A DNA stretch of 64,000 nucleotides from NCBI RefSeq assembly GCF_022179405.1, contig NZ_BPQT01000050.1, positions 1-64,000 on the forward strand, in the 5' to 3' direction. How positions within the stretch are numbered: position 1 is the stretch's first letter; every line of letters starts with the position of its first letter. The translations under genes and the position numbers were made by a program. Shown here one piece after another: positions 53,794-62,419 of the stretch. Under the pieces are notes generated by a model, which made no database searches, was not told the DNA's origin, and saw nothing but the letters and a program-made list of their open reading frames with translations. Origin of the DNA: Methylobacterium marchantiae (lineage in GTDB: Bacteria > Pseudomonadota > Alphaproteobacteria > Rhizobiales > Beijerinckiaceae).

Positions 53794-55206
53794 ATGGCGG
53801 TATCGGCGCGGACGACGCAGACCCTCGTGGAGACCGTGTCGTCCGCGATCATGGAACGGATCGCCGGGCGCCAGCTCATGCCCGGGGCAAGGTTGCCCTC
53901 GGTGCGGGCCTTCGCAGATTCCATGGGCGTATCGAAATCCACCGTGGTGGAGGCTTACGAGCGCCTCGGCGCGGAGGGCGCCATCGTCGCGCGTCGGGGC
54001 TCGGGCTTCTACGTCGCCGGCAAGACCCGTCCGCTCTGCCTGAAGGAGGTCGGGCCGCAGCTCGATCGGGCGGTCGATCCGCTCTGGATCACCCGGCAGT
54101 CGATGCAGGCGGGGCCGGATTTGCTGAAGCCCGGATCGGGCTGGCTGCCGTCCTCGTGGATGCCGGAGGAGGCGATCCGGCGCGCTCTGCGCCAGATCGC
54201 CCGCGAGCCGGAATCGAATCTCACCTGCTACGACCAGCCCCTCGGCCTGCCGCCGCTGCGCAGCCAGATCGCCCGGCGGCTCGCCGAAAAGGGCGTCGAG
54301 GCGGAGGCCGACCAGATCGTCCTGACGGATTCGGCGACCCAGGCCGTCGACCTCCTGTGCCGCTTCCTGCTCGACCCCGGCGACACCGTCGTCGTTGATG
54401 ATCCTTGCTATTTCAACTTCAGCGCCCTGCTGCGGGCGAACCGCGCGAAGGTGGTGGGCGTGCCGTTCACGCCGTCCGGGCCGGACGTAGCGGCCCTCGA
54501 ACGGGTGATCGTCGAGCACCGGCCGCGCTTCTATCTGACCAACTCGGCGCTCCATAACCCCACCGGCGCCACCTTGACTCCGACCGTGGCCCACCGCGTC
54601 CTCAAGCTCGCCGAGGCGCATGACGTGCTGATTATCGAGGACGATATTTTCGCCGATCTCGAGCCCGATCCGGCCCCCCGTTATGCAGGATTCGACGGCC
54701 TGAATCGGGTGATTGCGGTGGGAAGCTTCTCGAAGACGCTATCGGCCTCGATTCGCTGTGGTTACATCGCCTTGAGGCCCGATTGGGTCGAAGGACTGGT
54801 CGATCTCAAGCTCGCCCTCAGTCTCGGCAACGGGCATCTCTCGGCCGCGCTGATGCATCGGCTCATTACCGACGGGGCCTACCGCCGGCATCTCGCCGAA
54901 ATTCGCGAAAAGCTCGCGCGGGGCATGGGCCAGACCGCCCGGCGGCTGGAGGAATGCGGCCTGACGATCTGGACCGAGCCGCGCGGCGGCCTGTTCCTGT
55001 GGGCGCGCCTGCCGGACGGGCTTGATTCGGCCGATGTCGCCCGCGCCGCCCTGGCGCGGGACGTGGTCCTGGCCCCGGGTGCCGCCTTCAGCACCGGGGA
55101 GGCCGGCCGCGACTTCCTGCGCTTCAATGTGGGCCATTGCGCCGATCCCGCGATCTTCCGCGTGCTGCAGGATTCCATGGCGACGGTCGCCAAGGGAGCG
55201 GTCTGA
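53794..55206 (+). CDS. MocR-type regulator (GntR DNA-binding domain fused to PLP aminotransferase domain)
   Basis: Protein of 470 residues. The N-terminal GntR winged helix (LPSVRAFADSMGVSKSTVVE, then AYERLGAEGAIVARRGSGFY) is joined by a linker to an aminotransferase class I fold. It has QIVLTDSATQAVDLLCRFLL, NSALHNPTGATLTPTVAH and the PLP-lysine motif GSFSKTLSASIRCGYIALRP. MocR regulators use PLP as effector sensor and usually control a nearby gene or themselves. The next gene downstream is an acyl-CoA dehydrogenase; whether it is a target is unknown. Confidence 0.92.
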   Translation: MAVSARTTQTLVETVSSAIMERIAGRQLMPGARLPSVRAFADSMGVSKSTVVEAYERLGAEGAIVARRGSGFYVAGKTRPLCLKEVGPQLDRAVDPLWITRQSMQAGPDLLKPGSGWLPSSWMPEEAIRRALRQIAREPESNLTCYDQPLGLPPLRSQIARRLAEKGVEAEADQIVLTDSATQAVDLLCRFLLDPGDTVVVDDPCYFNFSALLRANRAKVVGVPFTPSGPDVAALERVIVEHRPRFYLTNSALHNPTGATLTPTVAHRVLKLAEAHDVLIIEDDIFADLEPDPAPRYAGFDGLNRVIAVGSFSKTLSASIRCGYIALRPDWVEGLVDLKLALSLGNGHLSAALMHRLITDGAYRRHLAEIREKLARGMGQTARRLEECGLTIWTEPRGGLFLWARLPDGLDSADVARAALARDVVLAPGAAFSTGEAGRDFLRFNVGHCADPAIFRVLQDSMATVAKGAV

Positions 55207-55311
55207 CGGGACGTCGCCGGGCGCCGGCGTGGAACTCCCCGGCCATGGCGGGGCTTTGCTGAATCACGGCAAAGCTCGAGAATGCTCTGCAAGAACAAAC
55301 CGGGAGGAACC

Positions 55312-56538
55312 ATGTCGAAGCCCGAGTTGAAGCAGCCGCGTCCGCCCGAGCTGTTCTCGCCCTGGCGCACCGAGGCGCGCGCCAGGCTCCAGCAGGAGGC
55401 CCGCGACTTCGCCCGCGACGTGGTGCTGCCGATGGCCGACGAGCTCGACCGGCAGAAGGCCGAGATGCCGCGCTCGCTCATCGACCGGATGGCCGAGAAG
55501 GGCTGGTTCGGCATCACCATCCCCGCCGAACATGGCGGCCTCGGCCTCGGCGTGTTCGAATATTGCCTCGTCTCCGAGGAACTCGCCCGCGCCTGGCTCT
55601 CCGTCGGCAGCATCCTGGCGCGGGGGCAGGGGCTCGGCACCCAGACCCTCGACGACGAGCGCCGCGCCACGCTCCTGCGCAAATCCGCCCGCGGCGAGTG
55701 GATCGGCGGCATCGCCCTGTCCGAGCCCACCGCCGGCTCCGACCTCGCCGGCGTCCAGACCCGCGCGGTGCGCGACGGCGACGAGTGGGTCCTCACTGGC
55801 ACCAAGCGCTGGGCCGGCTTCGCCCTCGCCGCCGATTTCGTCGAGGTCCTGGCCCGCACCCGCGAGCCGGAGCCGGGCGAGCCGCGCTCGGCCGGGCTGG
55901 AGCCGTTCCTCGTGGTCAAGACGCCCGGCACCTTCCCCGAGGGCATGACCGGGCACGTCATCGACAAGATCGGCTATCACGGCTTCCTCACCTTCGAGCT
56001 CGCCCTCGACGGCGTCCGCGTTCCCGAGGGCGACCGCCTCACCGGGCTCTACGGCGATGGCGGGGCGGATGCGGATTCCGGCGGCTTCGCCTCGGTGCAG
56101 CGAGGCCTCAACATCGCCCGCGTCCACACGGCGGCCCGCGCGGTCGGCGTCGCCCGCGCGGCGGTGGAGGATTGCCAGCTCTACCTGCAGGAGCGCGAGC
56201 AGTTCGGCCATCCGATCGGCGAGTTCCAGGCCCTGCGCTTCGCGCTGGCCGACATGTCGGCCGAGGTCGACCAGGCCCGCGCCTACTGGCAGCAGGTGGC
56301 CCATCTCCTCGACGAGGGCGAGCCGGCCGAGGGCGAATCCGCCAAGGTGAAGCTCCTCGCCACCGAAATGGCGGTCCGCGTCACCAACCAGGCGATGCAG
56401 CTCCACGGCGGCAACGGCTACACCACCGAACGGCGGGTGGAACGCTACTGGCGCGACGCGCGCCTGACCACGATCTTCGAGGGCACCAGCGAAATCCAGC
56501 GCCGGATCATCAGCGACCGGATGCTCGGTCGGGGGTGA
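55312..56538 (+). CDS. Acyl-CoA dehydrogenase family protein
   Basis: FAD enzyme of 408 residues. The N-terminal helical domain has MAEKGWFGITIPAEHGGLGL, the middle domain GGIALSEPTAGSDLAGVQTR and VLTGTKRWAGFA. The C-terminal domain has EQFGHPIGEFQALRFALADM, TNQAMQLHGGNGYTTERRVE and ARLTTIFEGTSEIQRRIISD, with the catalytic Glu in FEGTSE. It oxidises an acyl-CoA to the 2-enoyl-CoA; chain specificity is not readable. ATG 55312 follows a strong GGGAGGAACC site. 105 nt downstream of the MocR gene. Confidence 0.92.
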   Translation: MSKPELKQPRPPELFSPWRTEARARLQQEARDFARDVVLPMADELDRQKAEMPRSLIDRMAEKGWFGITIPAEHGGLGLGVFEYCLVSEELARAWLSVGSILARGQGLGTQTLDDERRATLLRKSARGEWIGGIALSEPTAGSDLAGVQTRAVRDGDEWVLTGTKRWAGFALAADFVEVLARTREPEPGEPRSAGLEPFLVVKTPGTFPEGMTGHVIDKIGYHGFLTFELALDGVRVPEGDRLTGLYGDGGADADSGGFASVQRGLNIARVHTAARAVGVARAAVEDCQLYLQEREQFGHPIGEFQALRFALADMSAEVDQARAYWQQVAHLLDEGEPAEGESAKVKLLATEMAVRVTNQAMQLHGGNGYTTERRVERYWRDARLTTIFEGTSEIQRRIISDRMLGRG

Positions 56539-56807
56539 GGTCCGCAATGACCCTGACCCGGCGAATTGGTCCACGCTGAGCGCGACCTGTTCGAGCATCC
56601 TGAACCCTGGAAGAGGGTAGATGCCATGCCTCGCCATCACTCCAAGAACGAAGAGATCGCCTTCGCCCGATGGCAGGCGTAAACCGTGCTTCGACGGGTT
56701 CCGGGCGCTGGAGTCGCCTAATGGCGGAAATGCGACTTGGGGTACTTACCCGCAACGATTGATTTGGGTGGTTTGCAGGCCGCGGCGGCTCCGGCATGAT
56801 CTGCAGC

Positions 56808-57275
56808 ATGAAAGACTGGATCGAGCACTTTCGGGAAGCAGCCGAGGGGTTGGTGGTCGCCGACGTCTGGCGCGGCTACGGATCGGCGTTGTTCATCGAA
56901 TTCGGCAAACTGACACCTGCAGACGGCACACGCAAAGATGGCACTCCTGGTGCGCCTTCGGGTGCGATCGGCCTGATGATCGAGGCTGACTGGCGCATCG
57001 AAGACGCGCACGCCATCGTGTGCGGAAGTAGCAGCGACGAAGAACTTTGGGAGCCGACGTTCGCGCGGCTCGTTGGAAAGCATGTCGTCGATGTCGCTAC
57101 GTTCGGACGTTTGCCCGAAGTGCTGATCTCGCTCTCAGATCGCTTCCACGTTGCGTCGTTCTCAACTTTGGAGGGCGATCCCGGGTGGTCGCTGTTTGAC
57201 CGGCGAGGCGCCGCACCGATCACGGTCGGGTGCTGGTCCGGCGTGATCACAGAAGAGCAAGTCAATTCTGCTTAG
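56808..57275 (+). CDS. Hypothetical protein
   Basis: Protein of 155 residues opening MKDWIEHFREAAEGLVVADV. Beta-rich with no recognised domain; VDVATFGRLPEVLISLSDRF and HVASFSTLEGDPGWSLFDRR are the most conserved-looking stretches. The base composition is less GC-rich than the neighbours, in keeping with the accessory islet 56.6-58.6 kb. The start is ambiguous by four codons (ATG 56796). A GGGTGGTTTGC motif occurs just before it (56766-56776) and again after its stop (57276-57286). Confidence 0.65.
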   Translation: MKDWIEHFREAAEGLVVADVWRGYGSALFIEFGKLTPADGTRKDGTPGAPSGAIGLMIEADWRIEDAHAIVCGSSSDEELWEPTFARLVGKHVVDVATFGRLPEVLISLSDRFHVASFSTLEGDPGWSLFDRRGAAPITVGCWSGVITEEQVNSA

Positions 57276-57311
57276 GGTGGTTTGCGGACGGCCCATAGGT
57301 ATGTTGGACCG

Positions 57312-57764
57312 ATGAAATATACTCTCATCCGCATTGCCGACGCTGCCGACTGGCAGGTTTACCACGCCATCCGTCGTTCCTCGCTCTGGGAGGAGAGAGG
57401 TCTTGATGGCTACGACGATGCTCGCCCGCAGGAGCGTTTTGCTCATCATCACGCGCTGCTTCTTAAACTGAATGAGAAGGGGATCGGCACAACGCGGCTG
57501 GACGACCTGCGGGACGGGACGGGCATCGTAAGGCTGGTCGCCATCACAGCGTCCCTGCGGAGGCAGGGGCACGGCCGTGTGCTAGACACGATGGTCGAAG
57601 ACTATGCACGAGGGATTGGGCTGAGCGGACTGTTCGTGAGTGCGGCTTCAGACGCCGAGAGGTTCTATACGGCGACAGGCTGGACCCGTGTCACGACGCA
57701 GGCGCCAGAACTGCTTGGAGACGCCGATGGCTGCGTTCGGATGACCAAGTCCATCGTCCCCTGA
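57312..57764 (+). CDS. GNAT family N-acetyltransferase
   Basis: Protein of 150 residues with the GNAT acetyl-CoA binding loop VAITASLRRQGHGRVLDTM (R/Q-x-x-G-x-G). It opens KYTLIRIADAADWQVYHAIR, with the C-terminal strand GLFVSAASDAERFYTATGWT typical of the fold. Substrate unknown. Part of the islet with the hypothetical gene upstream (37 nt between) and GrpB downstream. Confidence 0.85.
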   Translation: MKYTLIRIADAADWQVYHAIRRSSLWEERGLDGYDDARPQERFAHHHALLLKLNEKGIGTTRLDDLRDGTGIVRLVAITASLRRQGHGRVLDTMVEDYARGIGLSGLFVSAASDAERFYTATGWTRVTTQAPELLGDADGCVRMTKSIVP

Positions 57765-57803
57765 GCGTCGTTAGCTGCCATATGGTCTAGATGAATGGTC
57801 CCC

Positions 57804-58343
57804 TCACAATGAGGAGCGCCGCCAATCAGCCAGAGCGGCCGTTTCAACGGCCTCGATCCATGCACTCTTGCATGCGCCATACGCGTGAGAGTCGTCGGGG
57901 TAGAGCGCCCGGCAGCGAGCTTTCTCATGCTCGTAGGAGGCAACGATCTCTGGTCGCTCCCGAAGGTAGTCGCGAAAAGCGAGATGTCGGTCGATGTCCG
58001 GCGCACCGATTTCATAGCAGTGCACTTGGACAAGACGCCGCCCGGTGCCCGGCTCGTCCTTTGTGACGTAACGCCGCCCAGGAAGCCCAAACTCACCCCA
58101 CCAGTCGTAACCGATCTGTTCGAGGTTCGTCTTCCTCAAATCCATTTCGTCGATGCTTCGGACGACAGGCAGGAGATCAAGGATCGGCTTTGCCCTCAAG
58201 CCTGGGATGGCCGTTGATCCGATGTGATGGACGATCAACAGGGCTGAACCGAGCACATCATGAAGAACGGACGCTTCCGCGAGTGCCGCTGCCGACCAAT
58301 GTGGATTGTGTTCGGCCAATTCGACCTTGAAGGGTGGAGGCAT
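57804..58343 (-). CDS. GrpB family protein (UPF0157, nucleotidyltransferase fold)
   Basis: Protein of 179 residues: ALLIVHHIGSTAIPGLRAKP, ILDLLPVVRSIDEMD, YVTKDEPGTGRRLVQVHCYE and FRDYLRERPEIVASYEHEK are the GrpB family motifs. The fold is related to nucleotidyltransferases (the GST/GS-TAIPGLxAKPxLD pattern). In mobile regions such genes often accompany acetyltransferases and resistance-like functions; substrate unknown. ATG 58343 is used; a TTG 12 nt upstream is the alternative. Confidence 0.85.
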   Translation of the reverse strand: MPPPFKVELAEHNPHWSAAALAEASVLHDVLGSALLIVHHIGSTAIPGLRAKPILDLLPVVRSIDEMDLRKTNLEQIGYDWWGEFGLPGRRYVTKDEPGTGRRLVQVHCYEIGAPDIDRHLAFRDYLRERPEIVASYEHEKARCRALYPDDSHAYGACKSAWIEAVETAALADWRRSSL

Positions 58344-58408
58344 CGTGTTCGACAATCAGGGCGACTGATACGAAGTTTCTAACGTCCAATCACATGTTCG
58401 CAATGGGT

Positions 58409-58581
58409 CCAGGCTGTGTGAAAACGCGGTAGCGGTAGAAGGACTTCCCCTCGACTCCCTGGGCAGCGCTGGCACGGACGTGCGAATGCCATCCGAACCG
58501 CCGTGTCAGATGTCTGGACGCCTACCGCATAGAAGATCGTTCCACGATTTCAGAGCCGCCCTGCGTTTTCACACAGCCTGG
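58409..58581. mobile_element. 173-bp MITE-like element with perfect 19-bp terminal inverted repeats
   Basis: The ends CCAGGCTGTGTGAAAACGC (58409-58427) and its exact reverse complement (58563-58581) bound 135 nt without a gene. Shorter sub-terminal repeats (GCGGTAG near 58431, CTACCGC near 58525) lie inside. The arm GGCTGTGTGAAAACGC resembles the ends of known transposase-bearing insertion sequences (IS1182-like), so this is probably a non-autonomous derivative. No clear target duplication is seen. Confidence 0.65.
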
Positions 58582-58750
58582 GTCGAAACCAGACCCGGAA
58601 CATAGGTGCCATCCGTTCGATCCAGACGACGAGGGCGCGGCTTGGATGCCCGATTTCGCACTATGCGCAGGAAACTTCTTCCCCCGATCCCGTGGCGCAT
58701 GATTGTGCTTGTTCGGGGAGGGGACGACCGTTAAAAGCCCAGTCCTGGAC

Positions 58751-58825
58751 AAAAAAAGGCCGCCCCGGTGAGGGAGCGGCCCGAAGTCTAGGGAGGAAAC
58801 GCCCAAGAAGGGCTGCAGGACCGCG
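58751..58825 (-). ncRNA. Probable SuhB/MmgR (alpha-r8) family small RNA with intrinsic terminator
   Basis: Read on the minus strand it shows, in order, a small stem GCCC-TTCTT-GGGC, the single-stranded motif TTTCCTCCCT (58790-58799, an anti-Shine-Dalgarno sequence), and a terminal stem GGCCGC/GCGGCC (58758-58763 with 58776-58781). Seven T's follow. The Rhizobiales sRNA family SuhB/MmgR is described with the same conserved UUUCCUCCCU between a 5' stem and a terminator, about 77 nt long. The 5' end given here is estimated. The presumed role is translational regulation, in S. meliloti of PHB. Confidence 0.65.
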
Positions 58826-59077
58826 ACGCCATCGCGGTCTCACTCCACTCTTGTCGGACGCTGCACCGCACAATGCAAGCGCCGAAAGGCCATAGTGGTA
58901 TGCCAAGCCTGCATAGGGCAGGGCCACGCGACTGGCTCCACACTCCCCGGTGATCCGAACGGGCGCCGATCGCGCCAAGGATCCGGGCTCATGTCCGCTC
59001 GCTGACGCTTCAGCAAGGCGTGTTCGGTCGGACTTGTCAGCAGATGCGCATGCCGGAATGAAGCATCCCATCAGACC

Positions 59078-59193
59078 ACCTCATCCTGAGGTGCCGTTTG
59101 CGAAAGCAAAGGGCCTCGAAGGAGCCCTCCAGGCACCGAAGCGATCCCTGGAAGTCTCCTTCGAGGCCGCTTCGCGGCACCTCAGGATGAGGT
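59078..59193. repeat. 116-bp palindromic intergenic element
   Basis: The outer arms are perfect over 19 bp (ACCTCATCCTGAGGTGCCG and its complement). Inner arms (GGCCTCGAAGGAG and CTCCTTCGAGGCC) extend the hairpin, so the whole can fold on itself. This is the CCTCATCCTGAGG family that is abundant in intergenic regions of Rhizobiales. It is non-coding and probably mobilised in trans. Confidence 0.75.
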
Positions 59194-59370
59194 AAATTCT
59201 TGGGAATACAGATCGAACAGGCGCTGAGACTATAAAGTCGCTTGCTGAGGCCGCGAATGTGCGCCGCAGCACCCCCGTCGCCGCTCCGCCCGTTCCGGAA
59301 ACATAGCCGCAAAACACGCGCGTCATGGTTCGTCCTGCCCCGATCGATCCGGCGGCCGGACATTTCGAGC

Positions 59371-59571
59371 ATGAGCCTCTCACCCTATCTGCAACGTCTC
59401 AGCATGGTCCTCATCGCGGCCGCCCTCGTCATGGGGCCGATCGCCGATCCGATGCCGGTGCTGCTCGCCTACGTCACCGCCGGGTTGCTGCTCGCCTATT
59501 GCAGCGTCGTCGATCTGATCTCCCCCCGTGATCGGTCACGGAAGGGGAGGGGGGTCGGCGCAGGGGCCTAG
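59371..59571 (+). CDS. Small two-helix membrane protein
   Basis: Protein of 66 residues: MSLSPYLQRLSMVLIAAALV, then MPVLLAYVTAGLLLAYCSVV and a charged C-terminal tail RDRSRKGRG. Two helices with a short loop. A weak GAGC lies upstream. No family recognised; included because the hydrophobic pattern is clean and the N-terminus fits a gene, but it may be spurious. Confidence 0.5.
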   Translation: MSLSPYLQRLSMVLIAAALVMGPIADPMPVLLAYVTAGLLLAYCSVVDLISPRDRSRKGRGVGAGA

Positions 59572-59615
59572 GCCGGTCGGGCGATCACATACTCCGGGGC
59601 GATCATTGCGCGACA

Positions 59616-60281
59616 TCATTTCGCGACCTGGAGAAAATCCACGGCCGGGCCGGCTTCGTCCGTGAAGACGCCTGCCGTGAGGACACGGCCGAAGACGCAG
59701 GCCGTGTCGAGATTCGTGCGGAAGGGGCGGACATCCGGCCTACCGTCCTTCTGGGGCGTGTGCCCGTGAACGACGTGCTTGCCGAAGTCGAAATCCTCGG
59801 TGAGGAACGGCTTCCGGATCCAGAGCCGCGCCTCCACGTCCGGATCGATGCCGGTCCGTCCGGGGTGGAACCCCGCATGGACGTAGTAGCGCCGCGCGTC
59901 CTCGTGGACGGTGGCGAGGACGGACATCCAGTTGAGGACGCCGCGCGGCAGGTTCTCAGGGTCCTGGATTCCGAACGAGGCGAGGGTGCTCTCGCCGCCA
60001 TTCTCGAGCCAGGCCGTGACCCCGAACGGCTTCTCGTAGGCGTCGAGCACCATCCGTTCGTGGTTGCCCATGAGGAAGGTGGCGCTGCCGTTCCCGGCGC
60101 GGTCGAGATCCCGCAGAATCTCGAGGACGCCGGCACTGTCCGGTCCGCGATCGACGTAGTCGCCGAGGAAAACGAGACGGCGCGGGCGGCCGTCGCCGTG
60201 GCGCTCGATCTCGGCGAGGAGCCGGACGAGGGCATCGGCGCAGCCATGGATGTCGCCGATCGCGTAGGTCAGGTCAGTCAT
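59616..60281 (-). CDS. Metallophosphoesterase (PPP-type serine/threonine phosphatase-like)
   Basis: Enzyme of 221 residues with the binuclear metal motifs AIGDIHGCADALVRL (GDxHG), VFLGDYVDRGPDSAGVLEIL (GDxVDRG), FLMGNHERMVLD (GNHE), and later HAGFHPGR and VVHGHTPQKDG. It hydrolyses phosphate esters, possibly phosphoprotein or a diadenosine-type nucleotide; not resolvable. Its ATG overlaps the stop of the SUV3-like helicase gene (ATGA), so the two are coupled. Confidence 0.92.
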   Translation of the reverse strand: MTDLTYAIGDIHGCADALVRLLAEIERHGDGRPRRLVFLGDYVDRGPDSAGVLEILRDLDRAGNGSATFLMGNHERMVLDAYEKPFGVTAWLENGGESTLASFGIQDPENLPRGVLNWMSVLATVHEDARRYYVHAGFHPGRTGIDPDVEARLWIRKPFLTEDFDFGKHVVHGHTPQKDGRPDVRPFRTNLDTACVFGRVLTAGVFTDEAGPAVDFLQVAK

Positions 60282-62419
60282 CGGGCTCCCGGCCGCGCCC
60301 GGCGGCGCTCGGCCTTGCGGGTCGCCGTCTCGCGCAGGTGCTGCTCGATGACCGCGTTGGCGCGGCCCCGCATAACACGGATCTGCTCGTCGTCGTCGAA
60401 GGTTTCGGGGAACCGGCGCGACAACCACAGATAGGCGCTGGCGAGGCGGACGGTCCGCTCCTGATAATCGAGTTCGCCGCCGAGATTGGCGCGCAGGGCC
60501 GGGACGGTGGTGCGGGCGGCGCGGGCCTGGGCCCAGCGTTCCAGCATGGCGATGGCGATCTCGTCGCGCCGGTTCACCGGGCAGACCGAGAAGGCGAATT
60601 TCTCCTCGATCGGCAGGCGGGCGCGATCGATGACCTTGGCCACGTCGAGGATCTCGTCGAGGGCCGAGGGTTGGAACGGCGACCCGGCATAGAAGGTGGC
60701 GCGGGCGAAATGCGTCATCACCTCGCGCAGGCTCTCCGTCCGCATTTCCTCGGCGACGGAGCGGATCGCGATGAGGTCGGGCCGGACGAAGAACCGCGTA
60801 TCGGCGGCGGGTGCGGTCGGGGCGCCGCCGAGGGCCGCCCGGATCGGCTCGATGCCGGTGGCCTCGGTGGCGGCGACATAGCCGACATCCTGATGGCCGA
60901 AGCGGCCGGCGCGGCCGGCGATCTGGCGGATCTCGGAGTTGGTCAGGGCCCGCTCGCCGACACCGTCGAATTTCCGCGTGGCGGAGAAGACGATGCGCTT
61001 CAACGGCCCGAGATTGAGGCCCATGCCGATGGCGTCGGTGGTCACCAGCACGGTGGCCTCGCCGGTGCGGAAGCGGGCGGCTTCGGCGCGCCGCACTTCC
61101 GGGGAGAGGGCGCCGTAGATCGTCGCCACGCTGTGTCCGGCGGCCACCAGGATCTCGCGGTTCTCGTGGACCGCGCGCCGCGAGAATGCCACGACCGCAT
61201 CACCCGGCTCGACCTTCTCCAGGGGGACCGGCTCGTCGAGGAGGACGAGGGGCGTCTTGCGCACGAAGGTGACCACCTCCAGCGATTCGTTGGCCGCCTC
61301 CGCCGCACGGCGCACGGCGGCGAGCGCATCGTCGGAGCCGCAGACGACCACGAGCCGCGCCGGGATGCCGAACAGCGCGTTGGTCCAGGCCCAGCCGCGA
61401 TCGGGGTCCGAGAGCATCTGGATCTCGTCGATCACCGCCACGTCGACGGGACGCGACAGGTCGGCGGTCTCGATGGTCCGCGAGGTATGGGTCGGCCTGT
61501 CCTCGCCGAGCACCTCCTCGCCGGTGACCATGCCGGCCTTGAGGCCGCGCTCGGCCAGCCCCTCGTAATTCTCGAGGGCGAGGAGGCGCAGGGGCGCGAG
61601 ATAGGTCCCCGTCGGGGCAGCCGCCAGCAATTGCAGGGCGGCGTAGGTCTTGCCGGAGTTCGTCGGGCCCATATGGAAGACGATGCGGCGGCCGAGGCGC
61701 CGGGCGGCCGTGAACTTCTCGATATAGGCGCCGAAGCCGACCTGGTCGCGCAGCCGGCGCAGGCGCGAATCCTCCCGTGCGACGACCTTGGCGCGCTTGC
61801 GCACCGGGGCGAGCGTATCGCCCATGGAACGCCCGAGCTGCGGCCCGGCATGGAACACCCGCGAGCGGAGCGAGCGGTCCATATGGTCGATATAGGTGAC
61901 GGCATCGGCGCCGACCTCGCGCAGATCCGCCGCCACCGCCTCCCGAAGCCGTTCGAGGGAGGGGCGCAGCACCCGCGCCGTCTGCGCGGTGATCTCCGCC
62001 ACCGCATTCCGAAGGGTCTCGATGCGCCAGGCCGGATCGTTGCGCTCGGCCATGCCGGAGAGGATATCGCCGGCCACACCGTCGGGGGGGACGTCGACGC
62101 GCACGTCCATGCGCCCGCCATCGAGGAGGGGCAGGACGACACGGACGCGCCAGACGAGGGTGTCGTTCGCCGCGACCGTGACCTTCAGGCCGGGGACGCT
62201 CCGGGCCACCGCCTCCGCTCCGGTCCTGGTGAAGGCGCCCTGCGCCCTCATCCGCCGCAGCGCCTTGCCGACGCGCGAATCCTCGACGAAGCCGCCGAAT
62301 TCCGGAAGGTCGAGCTGCGCCCGCAACGCCTCGATATCCACGGAACGCGGCGGCAGGCCGAGCCGGGCCACGGCCTCCATCAGCAGTTCGGCGGTGGGCT
62401 GAACGCGCTTTCGCGCCAT
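60278..62419 (-). CDS. SUV3-like DExH RNA helicase
   Basis: Protein of 713 residues. After an N-terminal 240-residue region unique to this branch, the helicase core begins with HMGPTNSGKTYAAL (Walker A 251-258). The DExH box reads VAVIDEIQMLSDPDRGW (331-334), with FSRRAVHENREILVA, VLVTTDAIGMGLNLGPLKR and motif VI SEIRQIAGRAGRFGHQD. This is the mitochondrial SUV3 type of ATP-dependent RNA/DNA helicase; alphaproteobacteria are the mitochondrial relatives and encode similar proteins. Partner in RNA decay not known here. Coupled to a phosphatase gene by 4-nt overlap. Confidence 0.9.
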   Translation of the reverse strand: MARKRVQPTAELLMEAVARLGLPPRSVDIEALRAQLDLPEFGGFVEDSRVGKALRRMRAQGAFTRTGAEAVARSVPGLKVTVAANDTLVWRVRVVLPLLDGGRMDVRVDVPPDGVAGDILSGMAERNDPAWRIETLRNAVAEITAQTARVLRPSLERLREAVAADLREVGADAVTYIDHMDRSLRSRVFHAGPQLGRSMGDTLAPVRKRAKVVAREDSRLRRLRDQVGFGAYIEKFTAARRLGRRIVFHMGPTNSGKTYAALQLLAAAPTGTYLAPLRLLALENYEGLAERGLKAGMVTGEEVLGEDRPTHTSRTIETADLSRPVDVAVIDEIQMLSDPDRGWAWTNALFGIPARLVVVCGSDDALAAVRRAAEAANESLEVVTFVRKTPLVLLDEPVPLEKVEPGDAVVAFSRRAVHENREILVAAGHSVATIYGALSPEVRRAEAARFRTGEATVLVTTDAIGMGLNLGPLKRIVFSATRKFDGVGERALTNSEIRQIAGRAGRFGHQDVGYVAATEATGIEPIRAALGGAPTAPAADTRFFVRPDLIAIRSVAEEMRTESLREVMTHFARATFYAGSPFQPSALDEILDVAKVIDRARLPIEEKFAFSVCPVNRRDEIAIAMLERWAQARAARTTVPALRANLGGELDYQERTVRLASAYLWLSRRFPETFDDDEQIRVMRGRANAVIEQHLRETATRKAERRRARPGAR

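Noticed and set aside
56621-56683. Short frame MPRHHSKNEEIAFARWQA after the acyl-CoA dehydrogenase
   Set aside because: Eighteen codons with no ribosome site; may be debris at the islet edge but not supportable as a gene.
58661-59071. Minus-strand open frame of 136 codons
   Set aside because: No ribosome site or protein character. It covers the terminator and the conserved motif of the probable small RNA, which explains the sequence better.
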